Position numbers and translations under genes: made by a program. From positions 14,311,544 through 14,375,543 of the forward strand of contig NC_033627.1 of NCBI RefSeq assembly GCF_001540865.1: a stretch of 64,000 nt of DNA. Reading direction: 5' to 3'. The stretch is from Ananas comosus (lineage: Eukaryota > Streptophyta > Magnoliopsida > Poales > Bromeliaceae). The notes beneath the pieces are model-generated. The model was given only the letters and a program-made list of their open reading frames with translations, ran no database searches and was not told the DNA's origin. This document shows, in pieces, positions 51,235 through 61,167 of this stretch (position 1 is the stretch's first letter; every line of letters begins with the position of its first letter).

Positions 51235-51410
51235 CATCTAATCAATTATTTTTCTTAAATTTATTCATCTCATCATCATGATTATTAAAAAAATATTTTT
51301 ATTATATTTTTTTTCAAACAAAAAGATTTAGTTAACTGAGTATTGATAATATGATATATATAAATGTTACGTAGTAAACTTTCTCTATAATGAGAAGGAA
51401 ATGAGAAGGA
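50790..51410. repeat. Duplicated flank F, copy A, with (TA)n
   Basis: gagcacaggaggcgcgatct, gatgagcaatccagct and gtgaatatccccactttaag recur at 57100-57240. 51270-51410 also recurs at 57520, 59018 and 60520. TA microsatellite at 51190-51231. Confidence 0.8.
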
Positions 51411-51743
51411 AGTCTATATTATAGTACTTACATCATGTCATCAATAAACAACCAATTATACCTCTTCATTTCTAAATGATGCGATGGTTGAATCCAAATA
51501 GACAATATGATTGGTTGGAAATTCTACGTCAGTAATATAATTATTGTATTTAGATTTTTTTTCCTTTAATAAGATCTTTACTTATATACTTTTCTAATTA
51601 TGGTGGCGTAAATGTCGCGCTACATTGTTCCCCCTGACCCTCATGTTCCAACTTTAATATTAAAAAAAGAAAAAAAATCAAATGAAAATCCGGTTCGTCC
51701 AATGACAATGATGTCCCTTTCAATCACACCCGATCGGCCAACC
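51411..51743. other. Spacer, no gene
   Basis: AT-rich. Part of the flank of the SD2 kinase copies. Nothing recognised. Confidence 0.45.
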
Positions 51744-51759
51744 GACAATCCAACGGCCA

Positions 51760-51923
51760 ACCGACCGTCCCTAAAGCAAATAACAAAGGATTTGGTGGTT
51801 GATACTCGAGATCCGAATCTTAGTTGATTCACATTTCTAGTTAAGTTTATTTCTAAATAAAATAAACGAAGCGGGTAGCGTGCTACCTATCTCTCTCTCT
51901 CAAAAAAAAAAGAAAAAAAGAGA
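51760..51923 (+). mobile_element. SINE, full-length, 16-bp TSD
   Basis: TSD gacaatccaacggcca (51744-51759) and gacaatccaacggtca (51924-51939). Begins accgaccgtccctaaagc; body ends gaagcgggtagcgtgctacc, tatctctctctctc and poly(A). Confidence 0.87.
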
Positions 51924-52083
51924 GACAATCCAACGGTCACGGCGCAATATCAACCTGCTGCTAATTTTGGAAAGACATTGCGTGGTGGATCCCACACGTA
52001 AACATGAAGTCTCAGCAACTAGATTTGGAATCACCAGGAACAAAACAAACAACACTGCAGCTAAATTATATGAGAATATTACT

Positions 52084-52227
52084 AACCGTACTTAGCACAA
52101 ATAGTAAAAAATTTAATGGTTGATATCTCATGATGTCTCAAATTGAAAACTTAGTTGTTTCATGTTTCCGGCTAAATTTATTTTTAAAAAAATAAAACGA
52201 AATGAATAGTATACTATCTTAAGCTTC
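52084..52227 (+). mobile_element. SINE carried in the SD2 kinase 3' flank
   Basis: accgtacttagcacaaatag, gatatctcatgatgtctcaa and aatgaatagtatactatctt. The same SINE sits at 57819-57925 and 60770-60912, so it predates the kinase duplications. Confidence 0.75.
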
Positions 52228-52469
52228 TTTTTCATACATAGAATTTTACGGAACTTTAAAAATATTACAAAAAATACTTGACAAACATAAGATAAAAAAG
52301 AAAAACACAAGAGATGTATTACACATATTGAAATCACCTCACCAAAGCATATTCAATTGAACGCGAGTCATTACTTAAAAATAATAAAACATCTTCATTA
52401 AGAAAAAAAAGAAAAAGAAAAAGAGAGAGTACTAATTGAGCCATTCTCGTGGAGGACCTATTTTAATCC

Positions 52470-54812
52470 TTATTCGGTGAAGGAATCGCTCATCAGATCA
52501 TCGAGACAATGCCCACGTACCTGAGTATCATTTGAGCCATTCTCATCCCACACAAAATTACACAGGTATGTAGGTATAGGAGGAATGTTGACCTCTTGAA
52601 CTCCCTCCAGCATCTGAACAACTAGTCCCATTGCTGGCCTACTGCTTTCAAGTTCTTGAATGCACCAACAAGCAACTCTACATGCTCTTTCGAGCTCTTC
52701 ACTGTAAGCTTCACCCTTCAAATTGTTGTCTAACAAGCATGCGACCTCGCCTTCGTGGATTTTCGCCGCGGCCCAAGTAGGAAAATACACATACGTTCCG
52801 TCTTCCGACCTCTCCGTGTTTCTCCTGCCGGATATTATCTCAAAAAGCATCATCCCGAAGCTATAAACGTCGGCCTTGTGCGTGATAGCTAGCCCCGATA
52901 TCCACTCCGGCGCGAGATATCCTATTGTCCCCCTCATAGTTGTCAGGACCCGGCTTCCGTCTCTCGTGAAGAGCTTCGCCATGCCGAAATCTGCGATTCT
53001 TGGACAGAATTTCTCATCCAAGAGTATGTTTTCCGGTTTAATATCACAGTGTATGATGAAGTCCTTGCATTTCTCATGGAGATAAGCTAAGCCTCTCGCA
53101 ATTCCAATTGCTATTCGGTATCGCTGGTTCCAATCTAAGAAGGTATCGGAATTAGTTTTTGAAAATAAGTGAGAGTCTAAAGAGCCGTTCGTCACGAACT
53201 CGTAGACGAGCAATCTTCTAGTTCCTTCCGCACAAAAGCCGAGGAGGCGAACTATGTTAATATGTTGAATCATGCCGACCGTGATCACCTCTGCTCTGAA
53301 TTGCTTCTCTCCCTGCCTGAGTCCTTCAAGTTTCTTCACGGCCACAAGCGTTGAATCACGCAACGTCCCCATGAAAACACTTCCGAAGCTCCCTTGGCCC
53401 AGCTTCTTTGAGAAATTCTTGGTAGCACTCTTCAGATCAGAGTAGAAGAACACTCGAAAACTCTTCAAATAAATTGGGTCTGTAGTGCGCGATCTTTTCT
53501 TGCATCTCCAAGTAACGATCAAACCGACAGCCAAGACAGTCGCAGTCCCTAATACTACACCTAAGGTCAGTCCTATCGGCGGCCGCTCTGGATGCTTATT
53601 TCTTCTCCGAGAATCTATTTCTGTTCGTATGCTAATTGACCAGCCATCTGAGCAATAATCGCATTGGGTCGAATTGATCAAATCTCCGTGCCACAACTTG
53701 CAGTCGAAACGAAAAGAGAAAGCGGTGCAAGAACAATTGCTTGTGCAGGCAGATTCACATCCTTCATAATCATTGGCAGGGAAACTTTGAGGATTATCAG
53801 GAAATCTCTTTAAAAAATACACCATATAGCTCGAATTCTCGTTCTTGCAATTCAGAGGGATAACTCTACGACATCCACTGCTGTAATCCCCTCCTTCCCA
53901 AGATTGTGGGTTTGTCGGTAAAAACCCTGCTGGGCATATGCATTGCATACTTGCTGTGTCACAGATGCCAAAAGGCCCACAGTAGAAACCAACACCGCAG
54001 GAATAAAAGGGATACTTCTGAATTAAGAGCCCCACGGGGGGATTCTCTGACCATTTATACCTGTTAAGCCCATTAATATCCAAAAAAAAAATAGTGTAGC
54101 CATCTATGCCATGGAAAGAGAAAGTGCCTTTTTGGCTATCTTGATGAATATCTATCACGGTAGGAACAGCTAAATGCTGGACAGAGTGATCATACTCACC
54201 TGATCCGTTCGTTTGTAACACGAACTGGGGACTTCCAACTGTCTCTACATCGAGTGAAAAGTAGTAGGAGGTTAAGAAGATGTGATTCCCGGTGGACCGG
54301 TCAAACCCAAGTGGTGCTCCTGGGAGCCACGTATCGGATGGGTGATCAAAGCTCTGCCATAACACATTTGAAGCGTTAAGTCCATCTCGCAGAACGAGGT
54401 TTCCGCTGTCTAGCAGAACTGCAACTGTCGAATTACTCGCCGCCGGTGATGTCACGTTGGTCGACCAAATTAAACTGCCATCTTTGGAGAGGAGGATTAA
54501 ATTACCGTCATCGGAGATACTTAGCTGCAAATCGGCGATGGTGACTACGGTGCTATCTATATATGCAGACCAAACTGTGAGCCCGAGATTATATTTCCGG
54601 CACCAAATGGTAAGGCCAAGTATGTAGATATCATCTGGCGTGGGCACCCTCAGCTCGAAATCTCCGTTTTTGGAGACGATGGACTGGTTACCGGCGAGAG
54701 GATTGCCGGCGGTGATGGTGTCACGTAGTGCCACGACAGCACGGAGGTTGCAACAGCAGAAAACAAATACGGAAGCGAGGAGAAACAGCAGCTTTGGCTC
54801 TTCGGAGTTCAT
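52470..54812 (-). CDS. SD2-type G-type lectin S-receptor-like Ser/Thr kinase, intronless, intact (copy A)
   Basis: 780 residues from ATG 54812. An upstream in-frame ATG (54941) would add 43 residues ahead of the signal peptide and is unlikely. Order: signal peptide, bulb-type lectin domain, S-locus glycoprotein domain, EGF-like Cys cluster (YSCGVGFYCGPFGIC), PAN domain, membrane segment (about 414-436), kinase. Kinase: GQGSFGSV loop, VAVKKL, DFGMAK; the catalytic loop reads His-Cys-Asp (HCDIKPEN), the normal non-RD form of SD2 kinases such as At2g19130-like proteins. Non-RD kinases are often immune receptors. Lack of introns is usual for this class, unlike the seven-exon SD1 gene at 1988-6356. 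Two partial copies follow downstream on the same strand. Confidence 0.93.
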   Translation of the reverse strand: MNSEEPKLLFLLASVFVFCCCNLRAVVALRDTITAGNPLAGNQSIVSKNGDFELRVPTPDDIYILGLTIWCRKYNLGLTVWSAYIDSTVVTIADLQLSISDDGNLILLSKDGSLIWSTNVTSPAASNSTVAVLLDSGNLVLRDGLNASNVLWQSFDHPSDTWLPGAPLGFDRSTGNHIFLTSYYFSLDVETVGSPQFVLQTNGSGEYDHSVQHLAVPTVIDIHQDSQKGTFSFHGIDGYTIFFLDINGLNRYKWSENPPVGLLIQKYPFYSCGVGFYCGPFGICDTASMQCICPAGFLPTNPQSWEGGDYSSGCRRVIPLNCKNENSSYMVYFLKRFPDNPQSFPANDYEGCESACTSNCSCTAFSFRFDCKLWHGDLINSTQCDYCSDGWSISIRTEIDSRRRNKHPERPPIGLTLGVVLGTATVLAVGLIVTWRCKKRSRTTDPIYLKSFRVFFYSDLKSATKNFSKKLGQGSFGSVFMGTLRDSTLVAVKKLEGLRQGEKQFRAEVITVGMIQHINIVRLLGFCAEGTRRLLVYEFVTNGSLDSHLFSKTNSDTFLDWNQRYRIAIGIARGLAYLHEKCKDFIIHCDIKPENILLDEKFCPRIADFGMAKLFTRDGSRVLTTMRGTIGYLAPEWISGLAITHKADVYSFGMMLFEIISGRRNTERSEDGTYVYFPTWAAAKIHEGEVACLLDNNLKGEAYSEELERACRVACWCIQELESSRPAMGLVVQMLEGVQEVNIPPIPTYLCNFVWDENGSNDTQVRGHCLDDLMSDSFTE

Positions 54813-54967
54813 CAGAGGTCTCTTCAAGAGAATCTGGGGATTATTTGCAGAACAAAACTCCGCATGCAGCAACCTCAAACGAAGATGATAAAAAGATCCA
54901 AGTTTTCGAAATGCGCCTTCTCTTGTTTGGTTCATGTGCAAAATTTGTGGAGCACACTAAAGTTTGA

Positions 54968-55590
54968 ATCCTATTGGTGGGCTCGTATGCAGCTTCCTCC
55001 AAGTCAAAGTGGTAGACTCTCTTGACCGACTCTTTACTTTTCTACAGTCAAATTAAGTGCCCATCTTTCTAGCACGAGGACTCTTTTTTTTTTTTTTTTT
55101 TAAATGCTATTAACACATACAAAAAATAGATAAATATTTTACTGTTCATAGTGCAAGGGTTTAGACAACCATTTTAAAAACATACAAAAAATAGATAAAA
55201 ATTTTACTGTTCATAATGCAAGGGTTTAGACAACCATTTTAAAATTTTTTATATTTATAAAGTAAAAAAAATGATAAAATTACGGTAGAAAAATTGACCC
55301 TTCAATGGTATGAATGGATGAGTTCTTGGCAAATATTTGCTCCTCTTAATTTTAACATCCCAAAACCTTTTAATATAGAAGATTTGGGACATAAATTTAG
55401 AATCCCTTAGAACGAAGAGAATTATAAACTACATATAATACCGTGTTATCCAAAATATAGTTATCATAAAAAATAATTCGGCGTTAAGCTTAACGGTATA
55501 TACTTTATTCAGTCAATAATATAACGGATAAAAATCGATTGAGATAAGGGTCAATGAAATGTAATGCGGATCCAATTACTCATTCATTTC
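54968..55590. repeat. 5' flank of kinase copy A with a 68-bp tandem repeat
   Basis: The unit containing acatacaaaaaatagataaa and gcaagggtttagacaaccat occurs twice in tandem, about 55113-55248. The rest is AT-rich. Confidence 0.75.
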
Positions 55591-55598
55591 ACCCAAAG

Positions 55599-56166
55599 TA
55601 GCGGTGTAAACAAGCTGAACACGAGCGAGCTGGACGTCCGCCTCATGTTCGCCTCGTTTAATAAACGAGCCGAACATGAGCTAGCTTGTTAAAGTATCGA
55701 GCCGAAAAATTTAGCTCGTGTTCAGCTCGCTGGCCAACGAACAATAAGTTAAAAGGATTAGATTGAATATATATAAAAAATAAATTTATAAAATCTTATC
55801 CATTAGACTTTGATCTAATAGTTGAAATTTTACATATAAATGAATCTTTTTATAATTAAGCTTGTATTTATATTTTTATTTTGCTAAAAATTAAATAATA
55901 AAAATATATATTATATATATAATTATTTATTTATATATATAAATATAAATTAAATAAATTATATAAATATAAAATATATGTATTCGAGTTGTTTTTGAGC
56001 CGAACACGAGCGAGCTAACCCCAGCTTGTGTTCGACTCGTTTAATAAACGAATCGAAAAATTCAGCTCGTGTTCAGCTCGTTTACTAAATGAACGATTCG
56101 ATTTCAAGCTCATTTCGAGCCGAACACGAGCTGGCTCGCGAACAGCAAGCTAAATTGCCACCCCTA
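55599..56166. mobile_element. hAT-superfamily MITE with 8-bp TSD
   Basis: TSD acccaaag at 55591-55598 and 56167-56174, perfect. TIRs TAGCGGTGTAAACAAGC and the complement of GCTAAATTGCCACCCCTA. Subterminal gagccgaacacgagc motifs in both orientations. 568 bp, non-coding. Confidence 0.87.
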
Positions 56167-56174
56167 ACCCAAAG

Positions 56175-56454
56175 TAAATCTTAACACATTGGCCTAGATC
56201 GTGACACATTATTTGTCGAACACGAACCATCTAGCCAGTGAATAACCATCCATCCACTGGGCCTCAACAGTGGATATCTAGTCCCGTCTCATTTAATTTT
56301 GTTGGAATAGTCTACTGCTGTGAGATCACCAAATCCATTATTCATCATTTTTTACAATATTAAAATTTTTAGCTTCACTCCGCCTTACTCGATCGCTTTT
56401 CCGTTTCTGTTTCTTTGTTTCTTTGTTTTACTTCTTTTTGCTCGTTTCTTTTTT
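56175..56454. other. Spacer
   Basis: No gene. May include the 5' part of the LINE tail that follows (T-rich from about 56380). Confidence 0.4.
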
Positions 56455-56549
56455 TTCGAAAGCCCTAGTTGCTTCCAACTTATATGCTCAGTTCATTTTG
56501 CTTAATAAATGAAATAGGTAGCTTGCTATTTTTTAAAAAAAAAAAAAAA
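56455..56549 (+). mobile_element. LINE 3' tail
   Basis: cctagttgcttccaacttat, gctcagttcatt, taataaatgaaataggtagc, ttgctatt and poly(A), the shared tail. Confidence 0.75.
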
Positions 56550-56959
56550 TTAAAACGGTCTTGTATTAGAGACTTACTCTACAGAAATTTTGACAGAAAA
56601 TAAGTACCAAACAAAGGACATGATGTCCATTATGTATTGGAAATATCCTCCAATAGGTAATACCTAACTAATAATTGATAATGGAAGCGTAGCAGTTAAT
56701 CATGTCCACGCTGTTTTCTTCATATCCTTTTTCCAAATAATGGTGGCGTGGCGCGCTATATCGTATCTAATTCAATACTCATTCCCGATTTATTTATTTT
56801 TTTAATAAAAGAAAATTGAAAATAAAAAAAAATTATTTCGTTCGTCCAATTATGATTGTGCGCCTCTAATAGTCCAATCACACCGCGATGGACAACCATC
56901 AAATTAAAATACCAGAAAACGCCGCGCATGCTTTGTGATTCTAACGGCCGCACAAAGGA

Positions 56960-57377
56960 AAATGTTGTAAAGAGAATATGAGAAAATTGAGGGACTAACT
57001 AGTTTTAACAGGTTCAAACACTAAATTTTCAATACGACAGAAAGAAACTGCATGCGAATGACTATGTATATATATCCACGCACGCTTGACCCAGTTTGTC
57101 TATATACGAGAGCACAGGAGGCGCAATCTAAACGTCGATCACATGATGAGCAATCCAGCTAGCAAGATCTGCTAGCATACCAGATATTTTACTTAGTTAT
57201 ATAAACTGTGAATATCCCCACTTTAAGTGGTAAATATTATATATATACACATCCTCGGACCGAAGGAGTTAAGATTTCGTTAAATTTTTATATAGTTTAA
57301 TTCTAGTTAGATTAGGATAAAAATTTAAATTTGTAATAAATAAATCAAGTAGAATTTATATCTAGACTACGGTACGT

Positions 57378-57446
<69 letters not shown>

Positions 57447-57690
57447 TTAGACTCTTATAATTAATATCTATATTTTTGATGTGGCGTTCCCATCCAATCA
57501 ATTATTTTTTTTAAATTTACTCATCCCATCATAATTATTAAAAAATATATTTTTATTATATTTTTTTTCAAGTAAAAAGATTTAGTTAACTGTTTATTGA
57601 TAATATGACATAAATGTTACGTAGAAAACTTTCTCTATAATGAGAAGGAAGTCTATACTATAGCACTTACACCACGTCATTAATAAATAA
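56960..57690. repeat. Duplicated flank F, copy B
   Basis: Matches 50060-50160 plus 50790-51410 without the MITE; no isomerase gene is left before it. (TA)n at 57379-57440 is expanded relative to copy A. Confidence 0.8.
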
Positions 57691-57702
57691 TCAATTATAA
57701 AC

Positions 57703-57818
57703 GTGTGGAGGCGTTGCGAAGGGACTTCTTCTGGAAGGGTCGGGCAAGCCCTTCAAGGGGAGGTTATATGGTAGCTTGGAAAAAAATTTGTATGAGTAAG
57801 AATGAAGGGGGATTAGGT
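57703..57818 (+). mobile_element. Internal LINE reverse-transcriptase fragment
   Basis: Open frame with LRRDFFWKG and GGYMVAWKKICMSKNEGGLG, a conserved C-terminal part of plant L1-like reverse transcriptase. Joined directly to the SINE remnant. The first 25 bp are also present in copy C at 60709-60735, so the fragment predates that duplication. Confidence 0.78.
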
Positions 57819-57925
57819 GATATCTCATGATGTCTCAAATTGAAAACTTAGTTGTTTCACATTTCCGCGAAGTTTATTTAAAAAAAAATAAAACAAAATG
57901 AATAGCATGCTATCTTAAGTTTCTT
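57819..57925 (+). mobile_element. SINE remnant (copy B flank)
   Basis: gatatctcatgatgtctcaa to gaatagcatgctatcttaag; orthologous to 52100-52227, with its 5' end replaced by the LINE fragment. Confidence 0.72.
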
Positions 57926-58170
57926 TTTCACACATAAAATTTTACAGAACTTTAAAAACATTACAAAAAATACTTGACAAACATAAAAAAAAAAAAAAAA
58001 AGAGAAAAGCACAAGAGATTTATTACACATATTGAAATCACCTCACCAAAGCATATTCAATTGAACGCGAGTCTTTACTTAAAAATAAAACATCTTCATT
58101 AAGAAAAAAAAAGAAAAGAAAAAGAGAGAGTACTAATTGAGCCATTCTCATGGAGGGCCTAATTTAATCC

Positions 58171-58521
58171 TTATTCGGTGAAGGAATCGCTCATCAGATC
58201 ATCGAGACAATGCCCATAAACCTGAGTATTAATCGAGTCATTCTCATCGTACACAAAATTACATAGGTATGTAGGTATAGGAGGCATGCTGACCTCTTGA
58301 ACTCCCTCTAGCATCTGAACAACTAGTCCCATGGATGGCCTGCTGCTTTCAAGTTCTTGAATGCACCAACAAGCAACTCTACAAGCTCTTTCGAGCTCAT
58401 CACCGTTTGCTTCACCCTTCAACTTGTTGTCTAACAAGCATGCGACCTCGCCTTCGTGGATTTTCGCCGCGGCCCAAGTAGGAAAATACACATACGTTCC
58501 GTCTTCCGACCTCTCCGTGTT
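58171..58521 (-). pseudogene. SD2-type kinase copy B, 3' fragment
   Basis: Last 117 codons or so of the kinase (YFPTWAAAKIHEGEVACLLD to the stop after SDSFTE) are open and nearly identical to copy A. Upstream the match ends abruptly at the N at 58522, where unrelated LTR sequence starts. Either an LTR insertion or a misjoin; the N-terminal seven-eighths is absent. Confidence 0.85.
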
Positions 58522-58522
58522 N

Positions 58523-59017
58523 TCAAGTCAAACAGTCTTTGTGTTTCTGGATCACCCGAACAGCAAACAGGCAGGATCCAAAAGGTCTCAAAAGATTCGG
58601 ATCCACTTTCGGGCGCCCAGAACAGGGTCCAGAAATTGCAACTTTACAGAACACAGAATTTGAGCAATTTTGAATATTTAAAAGTCCTTTTCACCTAATC
58701 ATAAGTTTAGAATTTTGTTTAAGTGATCTATAAGGTGATAAGATGAATAGTTTAAACTTAACTCAAAGTTTCTCACTCTAATCATAAGCATAATATTAAT
58801 CAATTAAGAATGGAGAGAGTGAGTTTGTCTATTTGACAAAAGAAGCAGACACAGCTTCAAGAGGTGAAGCTTGGTGCCAGAATATTGCCCATCTTGAATC
58901 TTTTTTGAAGATAGAGAGATCTAAAACACAAGACTCAAGATAAAAAGATTAGTCCAATAATCGTGATTATTTGTTATCATCAAAATCTAATAGACGATTA
59001 GGGCCACTAGGCCAACA
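58523..59017 (-). mobile_element. Probable Ty1-copia LTR, truncated at the N
   Basis: On the minus strand it starts TGTTGGCCTAGTGGCCC and contains TTTTGATGATAACAAA, typical of SIRE/Maximus-type copia LTR starts. About 495 bp is visible. No internal retrotransposon genes in the window. Confidence 0.6.
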
Positions 59018-59160
59018 ATAATTATTAAAAAAATATTTTTATTATATATTTTTTTCAAATAAAATAATTTAGTTAACTGGTTATTGATAATATAATATAA
59101 ATGTTACATGGTAAATTTTTCCTATAATGAGGAATTCTCTCACTTCCATCTTATTATAAA
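59018..59160. repeat. Duplicated flank F, copy D
   Basis: aaaaaaatatttttattata, ttagttaactggttattgat and cctataatgagg match 51280-51400. No kinase copy adjoins it, so a fourth kinase flank is implied. Confidence 0.68.
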
Positions 59161-59324
59161 AAACCAACCAATTATCTCCTTATTTAAAAAAGTATAAAAA
59201 AATATTTTTTTATTTATCACGATGGATTAGATGAACACAGAGGAACAATATAATTGACTGGGGAGACCGTTTGGAATGATATATATATCTCCTCCGAGAA
59301 AATCTTCAGGATAATAATTAATGG

Positions 59325-60115
59325 GTTAATTACACCGGTAGTTTGCAACCTTTTCACCAATTTTTACTTGAGTTCCTAACTCTTTTTTTTTGCAATTGAG
59401 TTTCTAATCTCTTGATTTTATTTCAATTAGGTGCCAACCGTTAAAAAACTGTTAAAAATAACGGAATCACCACGTCAGCGCCTATGTAACAACCTTGTGC
59501 ATGCCAATTAGGTCCCTAAACTTTGCACATTTTTCATTTTAGTCCCTAAAATAAATTCAAAATTTTAAATTTAAATTCAAAAATAATATTAAACTTAAAA
59601 TTTTAAACTAACAAGAAATTAGAATTTTGAATTTGAATTTAAAACTGAATTAAAATTTTGAATTGAAATTCAAATTTTAAATTTAAATTTTTAATTGAAT
59701 CTAAATTTTGAATTCAAACTTAAAATTTTGATTTTGATTTTGATATTTCAATTTACATTTAAAATAAAAGTTTCGAAACCGAAATTTAAATTTAAAATAT
59801 GAATTTAAATTTAAAATCATATTCAAAATTTTGATTTTAAATTTTAAATTTGAATTTAAAATTTAAATTTGAATTTAAAGATTTGATTTCAATTCTAAAT
59901 TTGAATTTAAACTTCGAATTCAAATTCACATTTTGAATTTGAAATTTCAAATCGAAGTTTGAAATTAAATTAGAATTTAGAATTCCAAATGTGAATTTGA
60001 ATTTAAAATTTAAAATTTAAAATTAAATACAAAATTGAATTTTGAATTCCAATTTAAATTTGAATTCAAAATCAAAATTTAAATCTTAAATTAAAATTTT
60101 TTTTTGAATTTATAA
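59325..60115. repeat. Element end plus extreme AATTTAAA low-complexity tract
   Basis: 59325-59540 resembles the left end of the MITE at 60124 (gggttaattacac, caacctttt, cacc). 59545-60115 is almost entirely permutations of aaatttgaattt, with short palindromes throughout. No coding potential. Confidence 0.65.
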
Positions 60116-60123
60116 ATTTAATA

Positions 60124-60402
60124 GGTTAATTACACTATTGGTCCTCAACCTTTGCACCATTTTTCAATTTGGTCCCTAACCTTTTTTTTTTTTGCAATCC
60201 GCTGACACAGCGCCACCGTGGTGCTGACATGGCGCCTCCGTGGCGCTGACGTCGGGCTGACATGGCATTTTCCGACAATTTTAACAGTTATCTAACGGTT
60301 GAGACTTAATTGAAATAAAATCAAAAGATGAGAGACTTGATTGCAAAAAAAAACGATTAGGGACTAAATTGAAAAATAGTGTAAAGATTAGGGATCATTG
60401 GT
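60124..60402. mobile_element. Small MITE with about 55-bp TIRs
   Basis: Left attacactattggtcctcaa, ccatttttcaatttggtccc; right gggactaaattgaaaaatag, tgtaaag, gggatcattgg. The core has repeated gcgctgac and tggcgc units. Confidence 0.72.
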
Positions 60403-60519
60403 ATGGATAGTAAATGGAACAGCGGGAGCTAAAATCTTGTCTACGTTGTTTGTTTCTAATATTCTTTTCTAATAATGGTGGCTTAAATGTCACGATACAT
60501 TGACCCTGAGTTTTTTAAC

Positions 60520-60735
60520 TTTACTCATCCCATTATAATTATTAAAAAATATATTTTTATTATATTCCGGTTTTTTCAATTACAATGATTTAGTTCACTG
60601 TTTATTGATACTCTGATCTGCCTGTTACGTAGACAACTTTCTCTATAGTGACGGCGGAAGATCTATACTATAGCACTTGACCCCACGTCGTTAATCATTA
60701 AGTCAATTATCAACGTGTGGATGCGTTGCGAATGG
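60520..60735. repeat. Duplicated flank F, copy C
   Basis: gttacgtagacaactttctc, tagcacttg and caattatcaacgtgtggatg match copies A and B. Confidence 0.72.
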
Positions 60736-60769
60736 CCTTGTACAAAAGAAACAACACAGCCGCTAAATT

Positions 60770-60912
60770 ATAAAACCGTACTTATTAGCGCAAGTGATAA
60801 AAAATTTGATAATTGATATTTAACGTCTTAAAAACTTAATTATTTTATATTTTCGGTTAAATTTATTTAAAAAATAATAAAATGAAATGAATAGTATACT
60901 ATCTTAAACTTT
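60770..60912 (+). mobile_element. SINE carried in copy C flank
   Basis: accgtacttattagcgcaag keeps the A box (TAGCGCAAGTG). The tail is decayed (atagtatactatctt). Confidence 0.72.
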
Positions 60913-61167
60913 TTTTTCATACATAGAATTTTTACGGAACTTTAAAAATATTACAAAAAGTACTTGACAAACATAAAAAAAAAAAAAAGGAGAAAAGCAC
61001 AAGAGATGTATTAATTACACATATTGAAATCACCTCACCAAAGCATATTCAATTGAACGCGAGTCTTTACTTAAAAATAATAAAACATCTTAATTAAGAA
61101 AAAAAAAAGAAAAAGAAAAAGAGAGAGTACTAATTGAGCCATTCTCATGGAGGGCCTATTTTAATCC

